This document shows, piece after piece, positions 45,982-56,945 of a DNA stretch of 64,000 nucleotides; within the stretch, counting starts at the first letter, position 1, and the number at the start of each line of letters is the position of its first letter. The DNA comes from Tolypeutes matacus. Taxonomy: Eukaryota; Chordata; Mammalia; Cingulata; Chlamyphoridae. The stretch is taken from the NCBI GenBank assembly GCA_026826555.1, contig JAKSZT010039123.1:766196-830195 (forward strand), in the 5' to 3' direction. The position numbers and the translations under genes are program-made. Under the pieces are notes generated by a model. The model was given only the letters and a program-made list of their open reading frames with translations. It searched no databases and had not been told where the DNA came from.

Positions 45982-46424
45982 TGTTGAACCCTAAATTAGC
46001 CTACCCATAGGCCTTCATGGCAACCAGAGTAACGTAGAAAAGAAAAGTTTCCCACTGTCTCCTAAGTGTCTTATCTGAAAAGCACACCCTCCCCTCCCTT
46101 AAACAATCTCGCAAGGACAGACAAGCATACAACCTCCCCTCCTTTGAACAATCCTGCAAGGACATCTCAACCCTGCAGCTGTGCCCCAGGCTATCAGGGC
46201 ATTCTGTGCAAATGCTAGCTAACTGCCAAAATCCGCTTCTGTTTATCCCGCTTGCTTGCAAACTGCGACAGCAACCCCCTATAAAAAGGAGCCATTTTAA
46301 AACCTGGGTGCTGCAGTTCTCTCCTGCATGAGAGGTGCTGCAGACGCCCGCGGGCTTAGCTCAATAAACTTCATAAAAGTGGTTAAAGTCTGAGTGTGGT
46401 CGATCTCCTGGGTTATAACACCTG
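45978..46424 (+). mobile_element. Solo LTR of a second retrovirus (ERV1/gamma-like), inserted in env
   Basis: The LTR is 45982-46420 (439 bp), TGTTGAACCC to GGTTATAACA, with a 4-bp duplication CCTG at 45978-45981 and 46421-46424. TATAAAAA is at 46280-46287 and AATAAA at 46363-46368. It is unlike the host provirus LTR in sequence and duplication size. The 4-bp duplication is typical of gammaretroviruses. It arose by LTR-LTR recombination after insertion, so it is younger than the provirus. Confidence 0.92.
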
Positions 46425-46829
46425 TCCGAGGTTGTCCTCCAGAATCGTAGAGGTCTGGACCTCCTCTTCCTAAAAGAGGGGGGAGTTTGCGCTGCTTTAG
46501 AAGAGGAATGTTGCTTTTACGCTAATCATTCCGGCCTTATTAAAAACAACATGGCCCAACTTAGAGAAGGGCTAGAGAAGCGAAATAGGGAAAGAGAAAT
46601 AGCGCTAATGAATCCCTCTTGGGGATTCGATAGAATCCTGCCCTATCTACTCCCTATACTAGGCCCACTGATAACCATCCTCCTAATACTTTCCTTCGGG
46701 CCATGGGCTGTAAAAAGAATTATCCAGCTAGTCAAAGATCAGGTTGACTCCGCTCTTGGCAGGCCCATCCAGGTACATTATCACCGGCTCCACCTTGCTG
46801 ATCAAGGCATACCAACAGATCATCTGTGA
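46425..46829 (+). pseudogene. env: env: rest of the transmembrane subunit
   Basis: Continuation of env after the solo LTR. It contains the immunosuppressive-domain region just upstream of the CX6CC motif (46488-46514), a heptad-like stretch, and a hydrophobic membrane anchor (LLPILGPLITILLILSF), and ends at 46829. The region reads open from the LTR edge. It is separated from the fusion peptide by 439 bp, so no complete TM protein can be made. Confidence 0.83.
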
Positions 46830-47310
46830 TCTGCTCCCTCCGTTTAAGGCTGCTGAGTGCGTGGCAAAGCACCGCAGGAGACAGTCATGGGTAAGCACAA
46901 CCTAACTGTTCTCTGAGAAGCACGCCTCATTAGCACAGGGGTTTGCTCTGCTTAAAACTTGCCAGGCTAATGACGCTCACAGAGGTGCTGGACTGATTAG
47001 CCAATGACGGGCAACTGGACTGACCCATCAGTCAACCTAAGACAGGGACATGGCCTCTTGCTGCCATGCTTCCCAATGACGGGTAAGACTGACCACATAA
47101 TGGGTAAGGTACACTGTTTCCCGGGTGCAGTTCCTTACAGGGCACAGTTCCGACCTAAGACAGGCACAGCCCCCCCCTCCCTTACACTGCGTGGCCTGTG
47201 CAACCCCTTCCCGAAAAAATCAGAACCATCTACATCAGGGAAATGAGGCCTCTACTTCCCTCAGCTAGCCTACGGAGAGTACTGTGCTAAATAAAGAAAA
47301 AGGGAGGAGA
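46830..47310 (+). other. 3' untranslated region of the provirus and polypurine tract
   Basis: No coding content. AAGAAAAAGGGAGGAGA at 47294-47310 directly precedes the 3' LTR and is the plus-strand primer (polypurine tract). A repeated unit about CAATGACGGG occurs near 47003 and 47073. Confidence 0.8.
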
Positions 47311-47717
47311 TGTTGGGGGCCGTAAAAATAATATATCCATGTCTATTTTGCCTTAAGCGAGGTCGGTGGCATGCAACATGGCCGCCAGGACTGAAACAAT
47401 AACACCCTAGCCGCCTTCTAGGAAGTCAGCAGCATTTCGCGCCCCCGCCAAAAATTCGCGCCAGAAATGCTGCCACCTACCCCTAGCAACAGCACCAACC
47501 AATCCCACACCCCCAGCAACAGTGTCTACCAATCCTAAACTGCCACCCGTCCTTATTAGCCACTCCCTCTTCCCTTAGAGTATATATACCCTGCTTCTTC
47601 AACAAAGTTTTGCAGCTTGATCAGAATACTGTCTTGCTGTCATTCTTTGCGTCTCTTGTCCCACCATTCTTTCTCGGCAGGTTTCGGGTCCTCGTTGATG
47701 TCCCGCGGGCCGGGACA
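47311..47717 (+). repeat. 3' LTR (407 bp)
   Basis: Same ends as the 5' LTR. It lacks the 44-bp segment. TATATATA lies at 47581-47588, but the poly(A) signal reads AACAAA at 47601-47606. The six substitutions include two that look like CpG transitions. Confidence 0.95.
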
Positions 47718-48400
47718 AATTTCTATAGATATTCTTGTGCTTTGTTCAGGGAGGCAGTTAAATTACTAGGAAATAGTTTGATTGTTTTGGATTTTGTTTT
47801 TAAGATTTGTTATATGGACTAGAACAGTGCTCAGTCTAGGGTTCATTATTCCCCACTACTGAGTCAAGCTCCCACAATATTTTATACCCAGTGCCCTGTG
47901 AATCTTGATTTTTTCCAGTATGGTAGTTTGATACAGTCACTATTCCAGTCCCTGTGTGAACACTGGGCAATCTTATCTTTTTTTTTTTTCAACCCCAGCT
48001 TTGGGGAATTTACTCACATGCATGTATTGGTCAGTATTCAGCTGATTTCTTGATAGGGACCCTCTACAAATCTTTGGAGTTCTCTCTCTGTGCAGCCCTT
48101 TCCTCTCTGCTACTGTATCTTCAATTTCTATCTGGCTTGGTCATCCAGAACTCTCAGCGTCTTCTCAAATCAGGGAGTCCTCTGGACTCTGCTTGGGTTC
48201 CCCTTCTCTATGCTGCAGCTTGAAAACTCTCTCAAGGTGGTAATCTGGGGGAACCATGGGTTCACCTTATTTATTTCCTTTCCCTCAGGGGTCACTTGTC
48301 TTCATTGCTTGGTGCCCAGTGTCTTGCAGACCATTGTTTCACAGGTATTGTCCATTATTTGATCCCTCCATGTTGGCTGAAAGTAGAAGTCCTGGTGTAT
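47718..48400 (-). mobile_element. Ancient L1 5' region, segment 4
   Basis: Continues the L1 broken at 39544 (ATTCTTGTGCTTTGTTCAGGG, GTTTGATTGTTTTGGATTTTG, ACAGTGCTCAGTCTAGGG). It ends around 48400. With segments 1-3 it forms one old element spread over 24 kb by later insertions. Confidence 0.65.
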
Positions 48401-50080
48401 ATATTTTTTAAAAGTCTTCACATCATCTAAGGCTATGGGAGATTGAGGGAGGCAGCAGAGTTGCAGTGTTAGGCTACAATCTTTGTAGGCACCAGGAACT
48501 CTTATAATCATACTTTTGATATGATCTGAGTTGGAATGGCCTGATTTAACATTGGCTTACTTTTGCATATCTTTTGTTAACACACCCTGTGTTGTGAATT
48601 TAAAACTTACAGTGCAAACTGATCAGTAAAAAATAAGGAGAAAGCAACTATAAATCATTTTGCTGTATTTATAGACACGGTTTAAACTTATTTAAAAATG
48701 TAAGGTATTTAGTTTCACATTTAAATTGTTCTAAATGTTTCCCTCACTATTTTTGCCCTTAAGAGAGAAACCAGATGGCACTGGTCTTTTATGGCTGGTG
48801 TGGGGATAGGGTTAAGGAAACCACATACTCCTTCCTCAACCCGAAGTTCAGTAACCAAAGGTCAGGGAGTGGAAAGCAGACGCGCTGTCCCTGGGGACCC
48901 CTGTCCAGGCACAGGCCTCGGAGCCTGGGAGACAGATGTAGCTCTAGGCTTTGGGGAAGGGAGGATGGGTCTGTTGGGTTCCAGGCTCAGAAAGGACTGG
49001 GGCAGGGGCCACCTAGGGAAAGGAGGCAGAAGGGAGGTGAACTGGTTCTTAATCATGGAGTCTCCCTGTTGAGCTTATCCTTGTTTTCCTCTGAGTGAGT
49101 TCAGTAAGCCTGGGGAGTAATTTGGAGAGGCCATGACCATGCAAATGAGTTTTTTCTAGCCTTTTCTCACTAAGTCCTCCTGTGTAACTTCACAATGGGA
49201 GCTTGTACAAGCATCCCAGCTGACACCAGTGGCCATTTGGGAAGGACTCTGGAGATTCCCTTTACCTATGCCCTTCCTTCCCCATCCCTTAAGGCATACC
49301 CTCCCAGGACACAGAAGCTAAGAAGGAAATCAGAACCACAGATGGCTAGTGAGGGGTACCTGCTGATGGACGCGCTGGGCAGCACCCTGCTCTCTAGCAG
49401 AAAGAAGCAGAAGGAGGGAGAATGTAAGATGGAAAATAAATAGCCCTGCACTGGGGAGGCCCAAAGGAGGAGGCGGGGCTAGAGAGGGCTGTACTTCAGT
49501 GCAGCCTGACAGACTTTTTCAGGAAGAATATTGGACAACAGGGACACACGTTTCTTCATTGCAGTTGAGGTGAGTGCAAGAGAACCAGGGGATATGTCCA
49601 GGTTTGTGGGGTTCTTGTTGCTAGAGATGCCCCCGTTAAAACCTGCTGAGTGAAAGAGAAATCAGACTGTGAAGAACCACAGGCATAGGGGTGGGGGTGA
49701 GGGATTTGAAGGAGGCCCCTGATTTAAAGACAGATAGCATTAGCTCTGAAGGGAATCTTGCAGGTATTAGATGCTGCCTAAGCCTAGTTTTCAAGCAATT
49801 TCCCTGTGACCAGTTTACTGGAGTGCCCATCTATAGCCTGGCAGGGGTTGGCATGAATGAATATGATGGGGGCAGAGAACAGACTGAGTTGGGGCTATGT
49901 TGTGTTGGATTGTGGTTTGGTGTGTAAACAGAGCCAGTACCCCGGTAGTCAGTGTGGCTTGAGCTCAGCCTGTGATTGGGAATCAGACTGCAGCTGAGAT
50001 TGGGGTGGGGTCTCTGGCCGGGGTTGGGGCTCATTCTAAACTCTGCATCAGGAGTTAGGCTGTGGCTGAGATGGAGACCT
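48401..50080. other. Mostly unique DNA upstream of OR51E1
   Basis: No coding gene. An 82-codon + frame at 49195-49443 begins MGACTSIPAD but has no known relative. GC-rich 48860-49060 has no CpG-island-like density. The interval 49460-49580 is treated separately. Confidence 0.4.
49471..49569 (+). promoter_or_regulatory. Candidate promoter and untranslated first exon of OR51E1
   Basis: AGGCGGGGC (a GC box) at 49471-49479 is followed by about 90 bp and then a strong donor-like site TTGAG/GTGAGTGC, with the exon end at 49569. It lies 7.3 kb upstream of the acceptor at 56903. OR51E1 in human has an upstream non-coding exon. No TATA box is present. Exon bounds are inferred. Confidence 0.3.
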
Positions 50081-50089
50081 AGCAATCCT

Positions 50090-50800
50090 TCTGGGTCCCT
50101 GACTGTGACTCAGTCTGTGCGCAGTTCAGTCTTTAGCCCAGTGACAAAGTGGGCTTCCCTGCCTTGCACTCTATCCCAGTCACACCGAACTACGTGCAGC
50201 TTTCCAAAAAAGGTATGTTCTCTTTCTCTCTGGACCTTTGCATTTGCCAGAGTGCACTTCAGAAAGCAAATTAGATCACGTCTGTTACTTAAGTTCCCCC
50301 AAGTCTCAGAACTAAATCAAAGCACCTTGCCATGGTCTGCACGTCACTACCTGGTCTGGCCCCTGCCGGGACACTGACCTCATCTTCTAAACTTCCCGGT
50401 GACTCCTATGCTCCAGCCACATTGCCCTTCTTTCTTTATAGTGAACCCCAAACTCATTCCTGCTTTAATACCTTTTTCTCTTGTCCCCCATACCAGGAAT
50501 GCTCTTTCTCTAGATCTTAGTATGGTGGCATTTTCTCATCACACATCTTTCCACTGACCCCCTATCTCACATATGGATGCCCCACCCTTGTTCTCTATCC
50601 TATCACCCTATCGTGTTGTCTTTCATGCACTTACCTTTAACTGAAACTTCCTAGCTTATGTATTATAACTTTTTGTGATCCCTCCTGGTGCATAGCCTCC
50701 ATGAAAGCAGTGGCTTGTCAGTTTTATTCACTGCTTTATCTCTAGCTTTGAACACATAATAGGCACACAATAAATTTTTGTTGATTAACTGAATGCTCTT
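50090..50800 (+). repeat. L2 (LINE-2) 3' part
   Basis: Reads as L2: CTCCAGCCACATTGCCCTTC, CCAGGAATGCTCTTTCTC, TCCATGAAAGCAGTGGCTTG and the close GGCACACAATAAATTTTTGTTG. It is decayed and non-coding. Confidence 0.75.
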
Positions 50801-50829
50801 CTTCCTGCATCCTCCAGCCCTGCCTGGTT

Positions 50830-51115
50830 AACTCTGATTGGTCTTAGTGTCTTGGCATAGGCATCACCTCCTTAGGGAAGGCCTCAGAGCTTGCCTACTT
50901 AGTGAGCTTTTATGCTTCCTTGCTCCCCAGGTCCTTTGCCTACTCTTATCATAAGCACCGCTAACAACATACAATAATGGCTCCATATTTGTCTCAATTT
51001 CTCCCCACCCTTGAGGGCTAGAGGTGTGCCTTGTTTACTCTGCATCTCAGTATCTCCAATACTTAGCACAGAGTCTGGCTCACAGTGGTCAATCAATAAT
51101 TGTTGATAAGATGAG
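50830..51115 (+). repeat. Second L2 fragment
   Basis: AGGGAAGGCCTCAGAGC, CTCAGTATCTCCAATACTTAG and GGTCAATCAATAATTGTTGA follow the same L2 3' order as the block before it. Confidence 0.65.
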
Positions 51116-52075
51116 TATATCCATCAAGCTTCTATTATGTGTACCAGGTCAGGCTTTCCCTCTGCACCACTCTTCCCTGCGGGAAGACATCAGCCAGAGC
51201 AGCTCCAACGTCACTGATCACTAGGTCAGGTTTGGTGGGTCTGTGGGTCTCAGGAAGTGGAGGGGAGAGACCTGAGCCCCAGGAGTTCTGTCTGGGGTGA
51301 CTCTGGGGGCCAGGCTGCCTTGAATGATTGGGGGTTGCTGAGAGCCTCATTCTTTTTTGCAAGTTAGAAATCTCATCTTTCCTCCTTTCCATTCCAAAAA
51401 GAATGACCAAGGACCCACAAGCATTCATCTACTTTGTTAAATCAAAGTGAGGCATGTGGAGGCAGGGGATGCAGACAGTTAGGAGTTGTTATGTTCTGGG
51501 GCTACCGCCCTTCCAGAATGTCAGGGAAAGGATCCCCTTTCCATGAATCAGTCTGATGAACTCCTATGGTCCCTGCCAGCTGTAGCGCTGCCCCTGACAT
51601 CTGCCTTTTCTTTCTGGGTTTGAGACAAGGGGCCAGAGGCTCCCACATAATTCAGTGATTCCCTTCAAGGACATTATCTTCCAGATGTTCCAGGCTCACT
51701 GGGGTCAGAGTGAGGGGTCAGAGGCCCCCACCTCTCTATCACTACTCTAGGCATGGAACATTCTGTGTGTTTAGCCCAGATTATCCCTCTCTCATCCACT
51801 CTTCATTCCCCTCTGAATCTAAGTGGGGAGAGCTGGCCAGGTGTCCTGAGTCCTAGAGAGATCCTTTGGATCGTGGGTCCTCACAGTTTTCATCCATTCT
51901 TAGGAAGACTCGGAGAGGGGCAGGGCAGTAGCCTGGCATATTGAAAAGCCCATGGGTTTGATATTGAGGGCTTTAACTAACCCTCAGCATCCTGATCTAT
52001 GAAATGGAATTAATAAAACCTGCCTGACAGTTGAGGAAAGGCTCTAATCAGATAAGAAGGAAGTATTTGGTAGAA
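51116..52075. other. Intergenic, nothing recognised except a weak MIR
   Basis: Unique text. About 51930-52055 resembles a MIR (TTAACTAACCCTCAGCATCC, GATCTATGAAATGGAATTAATAA). Confidence 0.4.
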
Positions 52076-52079
52076 GATG

Positions 52080-52435
52080 CAGTTTTTTAAAAAAAATTGT
52101 TGTAACATATTACAGATCAAAATTTCCCATCTTAACCACTACAAATCAGTTGCATTCATTAATTTTGCAATATTGTCCTATCACTTCCAACATCCATTAC
52201 CCAAACATTTTTACCACCTTGAACAGAAACTCCGCACCTGTCAAGCCATAGCTTCCTGTTCCCCTCAATCTGCCCTTCCCTGTGCCCTGGTAATGGGTAA
52301 TCTACTGTCTGCTTCTATGAATTTGCTTATTGTAGGTGTCTCATATATGCAAGATCTTGCAGAATTTGCCTTTCTGTGCCTGTCTTATTTCACTTGGCAT
52401 GCCTTCAAGGCTCATCCTTGAGGATAAAGCTTTTC
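52080..52435 (-). mobile_element. L1 3' end, truncated
   Basis: Antisense L1 3' UTR of the same style as 18965-19400 and 38013-38300 (AACAGAAACTCCGCACCTG, CTATGAATTTGCTTATTGTAGG). It is T-rich at the left edge and decayed. Confidence 0.65.
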
Positions 52436-52639
52436 AATATCTACTGAAAGATCTGTCCAGGTCACAGCCAGAGGAGTTGGGGCTGAGGGACGGAGAGAGT
52501 GTCCCAAGGCCCAGTCCAGAAGGATCTTCTATACTGCCCTTGTGGACTCCCTTCCAGGGTGTACATGGGCCAAGTGTTCTACTTACCATGCCTTTGGGAA
52601 GAATCTTGGGAAGATTTTATTAGAGTTTTCAGAAAGGGC

Positions 52640-52880
52640 AGCACAATGAAAGGCAGCCTAGATTGAGGGGAAAGTATACAAGACTTGGAGTCAGATGATT
52701 ATGTTAAGTTCAAGCTTTGCCAATAAATTGTTCAACGTTTAGAAAGTTACTTAACCCCTTGGGACCTCAGTTTTGTCACCTACAATACATAGCAATTCTA
52801 TCATTCAGGATTGTTCTTGGAAGTAGAGATAATCTTTGTACAATGTCTGGCATTTTGTGGACACTCAATGATCTCTGATA
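52640..52880 (+). repeat. MIR element
   Basis: AGACTTGGAGTCAGATGATT, then AGAAAGTTACTTAACCCCTTGG, CCTCAGTTTTGTCACCTAC and a 3' TGTCTGGCATTTTGTGG. This is the order of a MIR core. Confidence 0.75.
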
Positions 52881-54890
52881 TTATCACAAAAGCAGCAGAA
52901 TCAGGATCAGGGGTAACCTCATTGTTCTTTTTGGGTTAGGAGAGATAGGGCTTATCACCACTCCTCTGCCTCCCTGCCCACTTTTCCATGTGTCTTGGGA
53001 AAGAAGGTCAGAGAGTTCTGGGAAAGAGTCTGAGAATGACCTGGTCCTGGGGACTGAGCTTGCACTTCCCAGGGGGGAAGGAGAGAGAAGTAAGGACCTC
53101 AAAATGGATCTTCACTCTACTCAGCTGGAGGCTCCTGCTCTCCCATCTCCAAGAAAGAGCTAAGAATCAGTTTTTAGTACTCAAGAAACATCCTTGGTTC
53201 TTGCTAAAATAGCGTGACTTTTTCAGAAAAAATCTCAAGCATAGGCCTATTCCGGGGGTGGGAGTGGGACAGGACAGTAATTGTGGGCTTTCTAAAATTA
53301 ACGAAATGAAACAAAATAAAACAACAAACTTTTCTAGTTTAATATCCTCGATTCTTTTTTAATTTCATTATAGAATGATTTAGTTCCAACTTCCTCCAGA
53401 ACTCCAAGCCATCAGCTCCGTGTGCATTTAAAATTTAAATGGTTCTAATTAGCAAGAGCTGCTGGTGGGGCTGCCTAGAAGTCATCTGGTACCACTGTCT
53501 GCCTCCTGGCAGGACTGTGGGAGAGTGGGAGGCTTCAGGGCTGGAAAGTAAGAAAGAAAATACTTGAGCCTTCTGGCTGGGGAAGAAATTGGCTCTTCTC
53601 TGATCCAGCTCCCTCACCATTCCTTCATTACTCTCCTGCTCCAGTCTTTTGAGATCCAGCCTGATATGTTACTTCCACTCTAGGCCACCTGACTCTTCCT
53701 GTTTGTGATTTCTGATAGCCCCATATCCGTGCCAAGACTTTGACACTGTGAGAGGTGGACTGCTAGTGTGTGTACAAATGTGCCCATTGAGGAAGAGTGG
53801 TGAATAAGATGACAAATCGGGGAAGTGAAAAGTTCTAGAAACTTTATACATTTTCAGAGTCCTTGTTCCCCATTTAAAAATAAATGGAAACATGAATAGA
53901 AAAAAAATATATACTCTTTGAGCACTATGAGAAGTCTTTACAACACCCTTCGACAGTCCTTATCTCATATGATTCTCACAGCAGCACTATGAGGTTATTA
54001 TTATCCTCTGCATTTCTTTAGAGCCATGACTTGCATTCCCAGTCCAGGGCTCTGCTCATTACATTGCTCTACCCTTAAGGACAGTAGGATTGGATATGCC
54101 AAGCCATGAATCTCTCCCAATATGCTTCCTAAGCAGCACATTCTTGCCTTAGGAAAGGCCCTGCTCTACCGTGTTTGCTCATGTAGAATTTCAGGCTGAT
54201 GTGGATACGTGGCCCTACAGAGACCAGAGCCTTCTTGTTGAACTCTCCTGGTGACGGATGCTGGGTCACCTGCTCTCTGGGCACAGACTCTGCCCCACCC
54301 TCACTTCACATTTATTTAGAGCCCTGACTTAGCTGCTCTATTCTCCATGTATCCTCTCATGCCCTCTGGCTCCTGGGCTAAGGAAGGTCTTTTTTGTTTG
54401 AGCCTAAATCTTCTTTTTCTAGGTTTAAGATCACTCTGCACTGACCTTAGACTTTTTCACCTTTCTCAAAAATTTCAATAGTTTAGGTGACTGGCAATTC
54501 TTCCTACTCTCTTGGATATATTATCCTAATTAAATGCTCATCAAGGGATTCTGCCTCTGATAGAATTCATTTCCATTTTCAATAAGCGTGAATTGGGCAC
54601 TAAGTAATAAATATAATTCTGTTCCTGCCATTAAAGAGTTCATAATTCCAGGTAAGACAAATATAGTAATAATTATGTTTCAGAATGGCAAATACTTAAA
54701 AAGAGGACTAAACAGAATTCTTTGGGAGGACATAGGAAGAAACAGTTAATTAAACCCATGGGAAAGGGGCTTAGGAAAAGAGGAGGAGGGAGACAACAAA
54801 CCAGTATGAAAGATGAGTAAGATTTTGCCCAGTGGGAAGACAAGAAGGGAGATCTGGAAGGAACAGTTTTTCTTGACAAAGGAATAGGTT
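52881..54890. other. Intergenic, nothing recognised
   Basis: Unique-looking DNA. Short frames (61-74 codons) lack domain signs. About 53920-54060 holds phrases like TTATCTCATATGATTCTCACAG, as old MIR/L2 pieces do. Confidence 0.4.
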
Positions 54891-54894
54891 GTCT

Positions 54895-55040
54895 TTACCT
54901 TTTATCCCTTTTATTCAGTGTCTTTTTCCAGTCATATTGCCAGTTGGCACTTGGTATTAATCCCTCGTTGCCAGGGAGGCCCACCCCCAGGAGCCATGTC
55001 CCACACTTGGGGGGAAGGCAATGCATTCATATGCTGAGTT
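54895..55040 (-). mobile_element. L1 3' UTR fragment
   Basis: 146 bp near-identical to 29015-29160 of the full-length L1 (TTGCCAGTTGGCACTTGGTA, CCAGGGAGGC, GGGGGGAAGGCAATGCATTC and a close at ATGCTGAGTTT). The fragment is solitary. Confidence 0.85.
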
Positions 55041-55190
55041 TTAGCCATCACTTTTGTAGCCAGATTCAGGGACACCTGGCCTCTGCTCAAGAATTAGTTA
55101 TTCCTCTAGAACTTCCAATACTATCATCTCTCAGGCTAGTCTTCTAACTGTGCCAATCCCACTCTTTTAGGCTAAGCCCTTGTAGCAGTT

Positions 55191-55743
55191 TGGCATTATT
55201 TATGAATTCCAAAAATAGATATTGCATTATGCTTGTAAACTGGTCTGTTCATCTGGGCATGATTAAATTATAATTAGGGCTTTGATTAGGCCATATCAGT
55301 AGGGTGTTGAGTCCTCACCCCTTGGTGGGGTGGGTGGGGACTCACAGATAAAAGACATGGCAAAGGACAGAGTTGGAGTTTTTTGATGATGGAGTCTTGA
55401 GCTGGAGCCCTGGGAAGTAAGCACACAGAGGAGCTTGGTTTTGAGGAGAGAAGGTCCCAGGAAGAGAAACAAGCCATTTGCCTAATAGTCTACAGCTGGC
55501 CTTGTGGAGATAACAGAGCAGCTGAGCCCAGAGAGAGGCAAGCCCTGGGAAGAGAGGAACCCAGGAAGCCTGAACCCTGGCAGACATCAGCAGGCCAACA
55601 CGTGGCCATAGACTTTGGTGAGGGAAGTAACTTAACACTTTATGGCCTGGTAACTGTAAGCTTCTACCCCAAATAAATACCCTTTATAAAAACCAGCCTA
55701 TTTCTGGTATTTTGCATCAGCACCCCTTTGGCTGACTAATACA
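55191..55743 (+). repeat. MaLR/ERVL-like LTR or MER-type repeat, xenarthran style
   Basis: About 553 bp from TGTAGCAGTTTGGCATT to GGCTGACTAATACA, so with TG/CA ends. Inner marks are AATTCCAAAAATAGATATTG, GGGCTTTGATTAGGCC and an AATAAATACCC poly(A)-like site near the end. No exact target duplication. Family uncertain. Confidence 0.5.
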
Positions 55744-56900
55744 GTCCCCTAGAAGTAGAGCCTGAGATGGCCATTCTTGTTCACACATATTGAGGGAGTG
55801 CTGTCATGACAAGAGGAATGTGTGAAGTAGGATAAGGAGGAAGAAGTACGCTAACAAGGCTATATGGTTTCAGCTACAACCCAGCTTCAGCTGGTTCCCT
55901 AGAAAGCTCTGAAACACAGATTGCATCATAGAGTTGGAGGCTAAGGGCCTGGTCTTTTGCACCCCCATGTTAGGCAGTCATTGGCCTCTAGATGCCCCTA
56001 GAGAGTAGGATAGCATAATTTCCTGGCGAGATGCCTCATATTTGACCAAAGACAATTCTCTGGAGAAAGGGGGGATTTGTGATCCCTTAACATCTAACAC
56101 CCACCCCAGATGAGAGATGGGTGCACTGGCTTGGTGAAGGGGATCTGTGTGGAACATCGACAGCACCCACTGAATGCTGTTGTTCCTTTTCTGGCATAAG
56201 CTGTGTCATCTGGACAAGTGTCAGACTTGGAAGAGCATTTGGCAAGAGTGAAAACTAGAGGTAGACTTCAGAATGAATTTTGCTTCAGCTTTTTATTGGA
56301 CTAGTGTCATTATAATACAGTAGGTGTTAAGTTCTAGATTAAGATTAAAATAGCTGTTAGGGTTAAGTACTAGGTTAATGTTAAAGTTAGGGCTTAGGCT
56401 CAAGTTGGGGAATCTTAGGACTTGTGATGACGTTAGGTTTCAATTTTATTCTGAATTCTACTCATAGCACTGATGCATTTGGATTGGACTTAGTCTTAAA
56501 GATACTCTAATGATACGATTAGAATTACAGGTGATATTAAGCATAAAGGAGCTAAAGAAAGGATAGGATAGAGACAGTGATAGGATTTTTTTGTCACCTA
56601 AGCCTGATGTGTACTGAATATATACCCTTTCCTTGGTGAACTAAGTGATTTAAAATATGCTTAGAATTTTTGCCTTAGTATTTCACTTATCAGAATTGAC
56701 TTTAGAGGAGGGTTAGTAAGTAGGACTGGGTGAATGTACATCTGGGCCATGAATAATGAAGGATGGTAAAGTTAAGTTCAGAATAGGATAAGAGTTTGGA
56801 TAGGCAATGAAATTAGAGTTGGGCCAGAGAATGGAACATAAGGATGGAGGAAATGAGGTGTGGGATTCTGGATGATCTGACAGTGCTTCTCTTTGCCTTT
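55744..56900. other. Upstream flank (intron) of the OR51E1 coding exon
   Basis: No gene. About 56320-56440 has a run of imperfect GGTTAAGTTCTAG/TTAGGGTTAA-type units, a degenerate 12-20 bp tandem. Otherwise unique. Confidence 0.4.
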
Positions 56901-56903
56901 CAG
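56884..56903 (+). promoter_or_regulatory. Splice acceptor of the OR51E1 coding exon
   Basis: TGCTTCTCTTTGCCTTTCAG is a strong pyrimidine tract with AG at 56902-56903. It lies 42 bp before the ATG at 56946. It agrees with the usual split of olfactory receptor genes. Confidence 0.7.
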
Positions 56904-56945
56904 CCTCTACCTGCCGGGCCTTTGTGACAGCTCAGCTTCTTCACC

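Larger units (their letters stand above)
39539..47723 (+). mobile_element. Endogenous betaretrovirus-like provirus (ERVK class), defective
   Basis: The provirus is 39545-47717 with 6-bp duplications AATTTC at 39539-39544 and 47718-47723, the size that class II ERVs give. Order: 5' LTR, tRNA-Lys primer site, gag remnant, an unexplained AT-rich segment, RT/RNase H, integrase, env (split by a solo LTR), polypurine tract, 3' LTR. LTRs differ by six substitutions over about 407 bp (about 1.5%) plus one 44-bp indel, so it is fairly young. All genes are broken. The env is of the gamma/type-D sort while pol is betaretroviral, as in type-D simian viruses. Confidence 0.94.

Noticed and set aside
46001..46261. 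86-codon minus frame inside the env region
   Set aside because: It lies in the solo LTR and is not part of env or another gene.
45982..46420. A third copy of the provirus LTR
   Set aside because: Sequence and duplication length (4 against 6 bp) differ from the 39545 and 47311 LTRs, so it belongs to another family.
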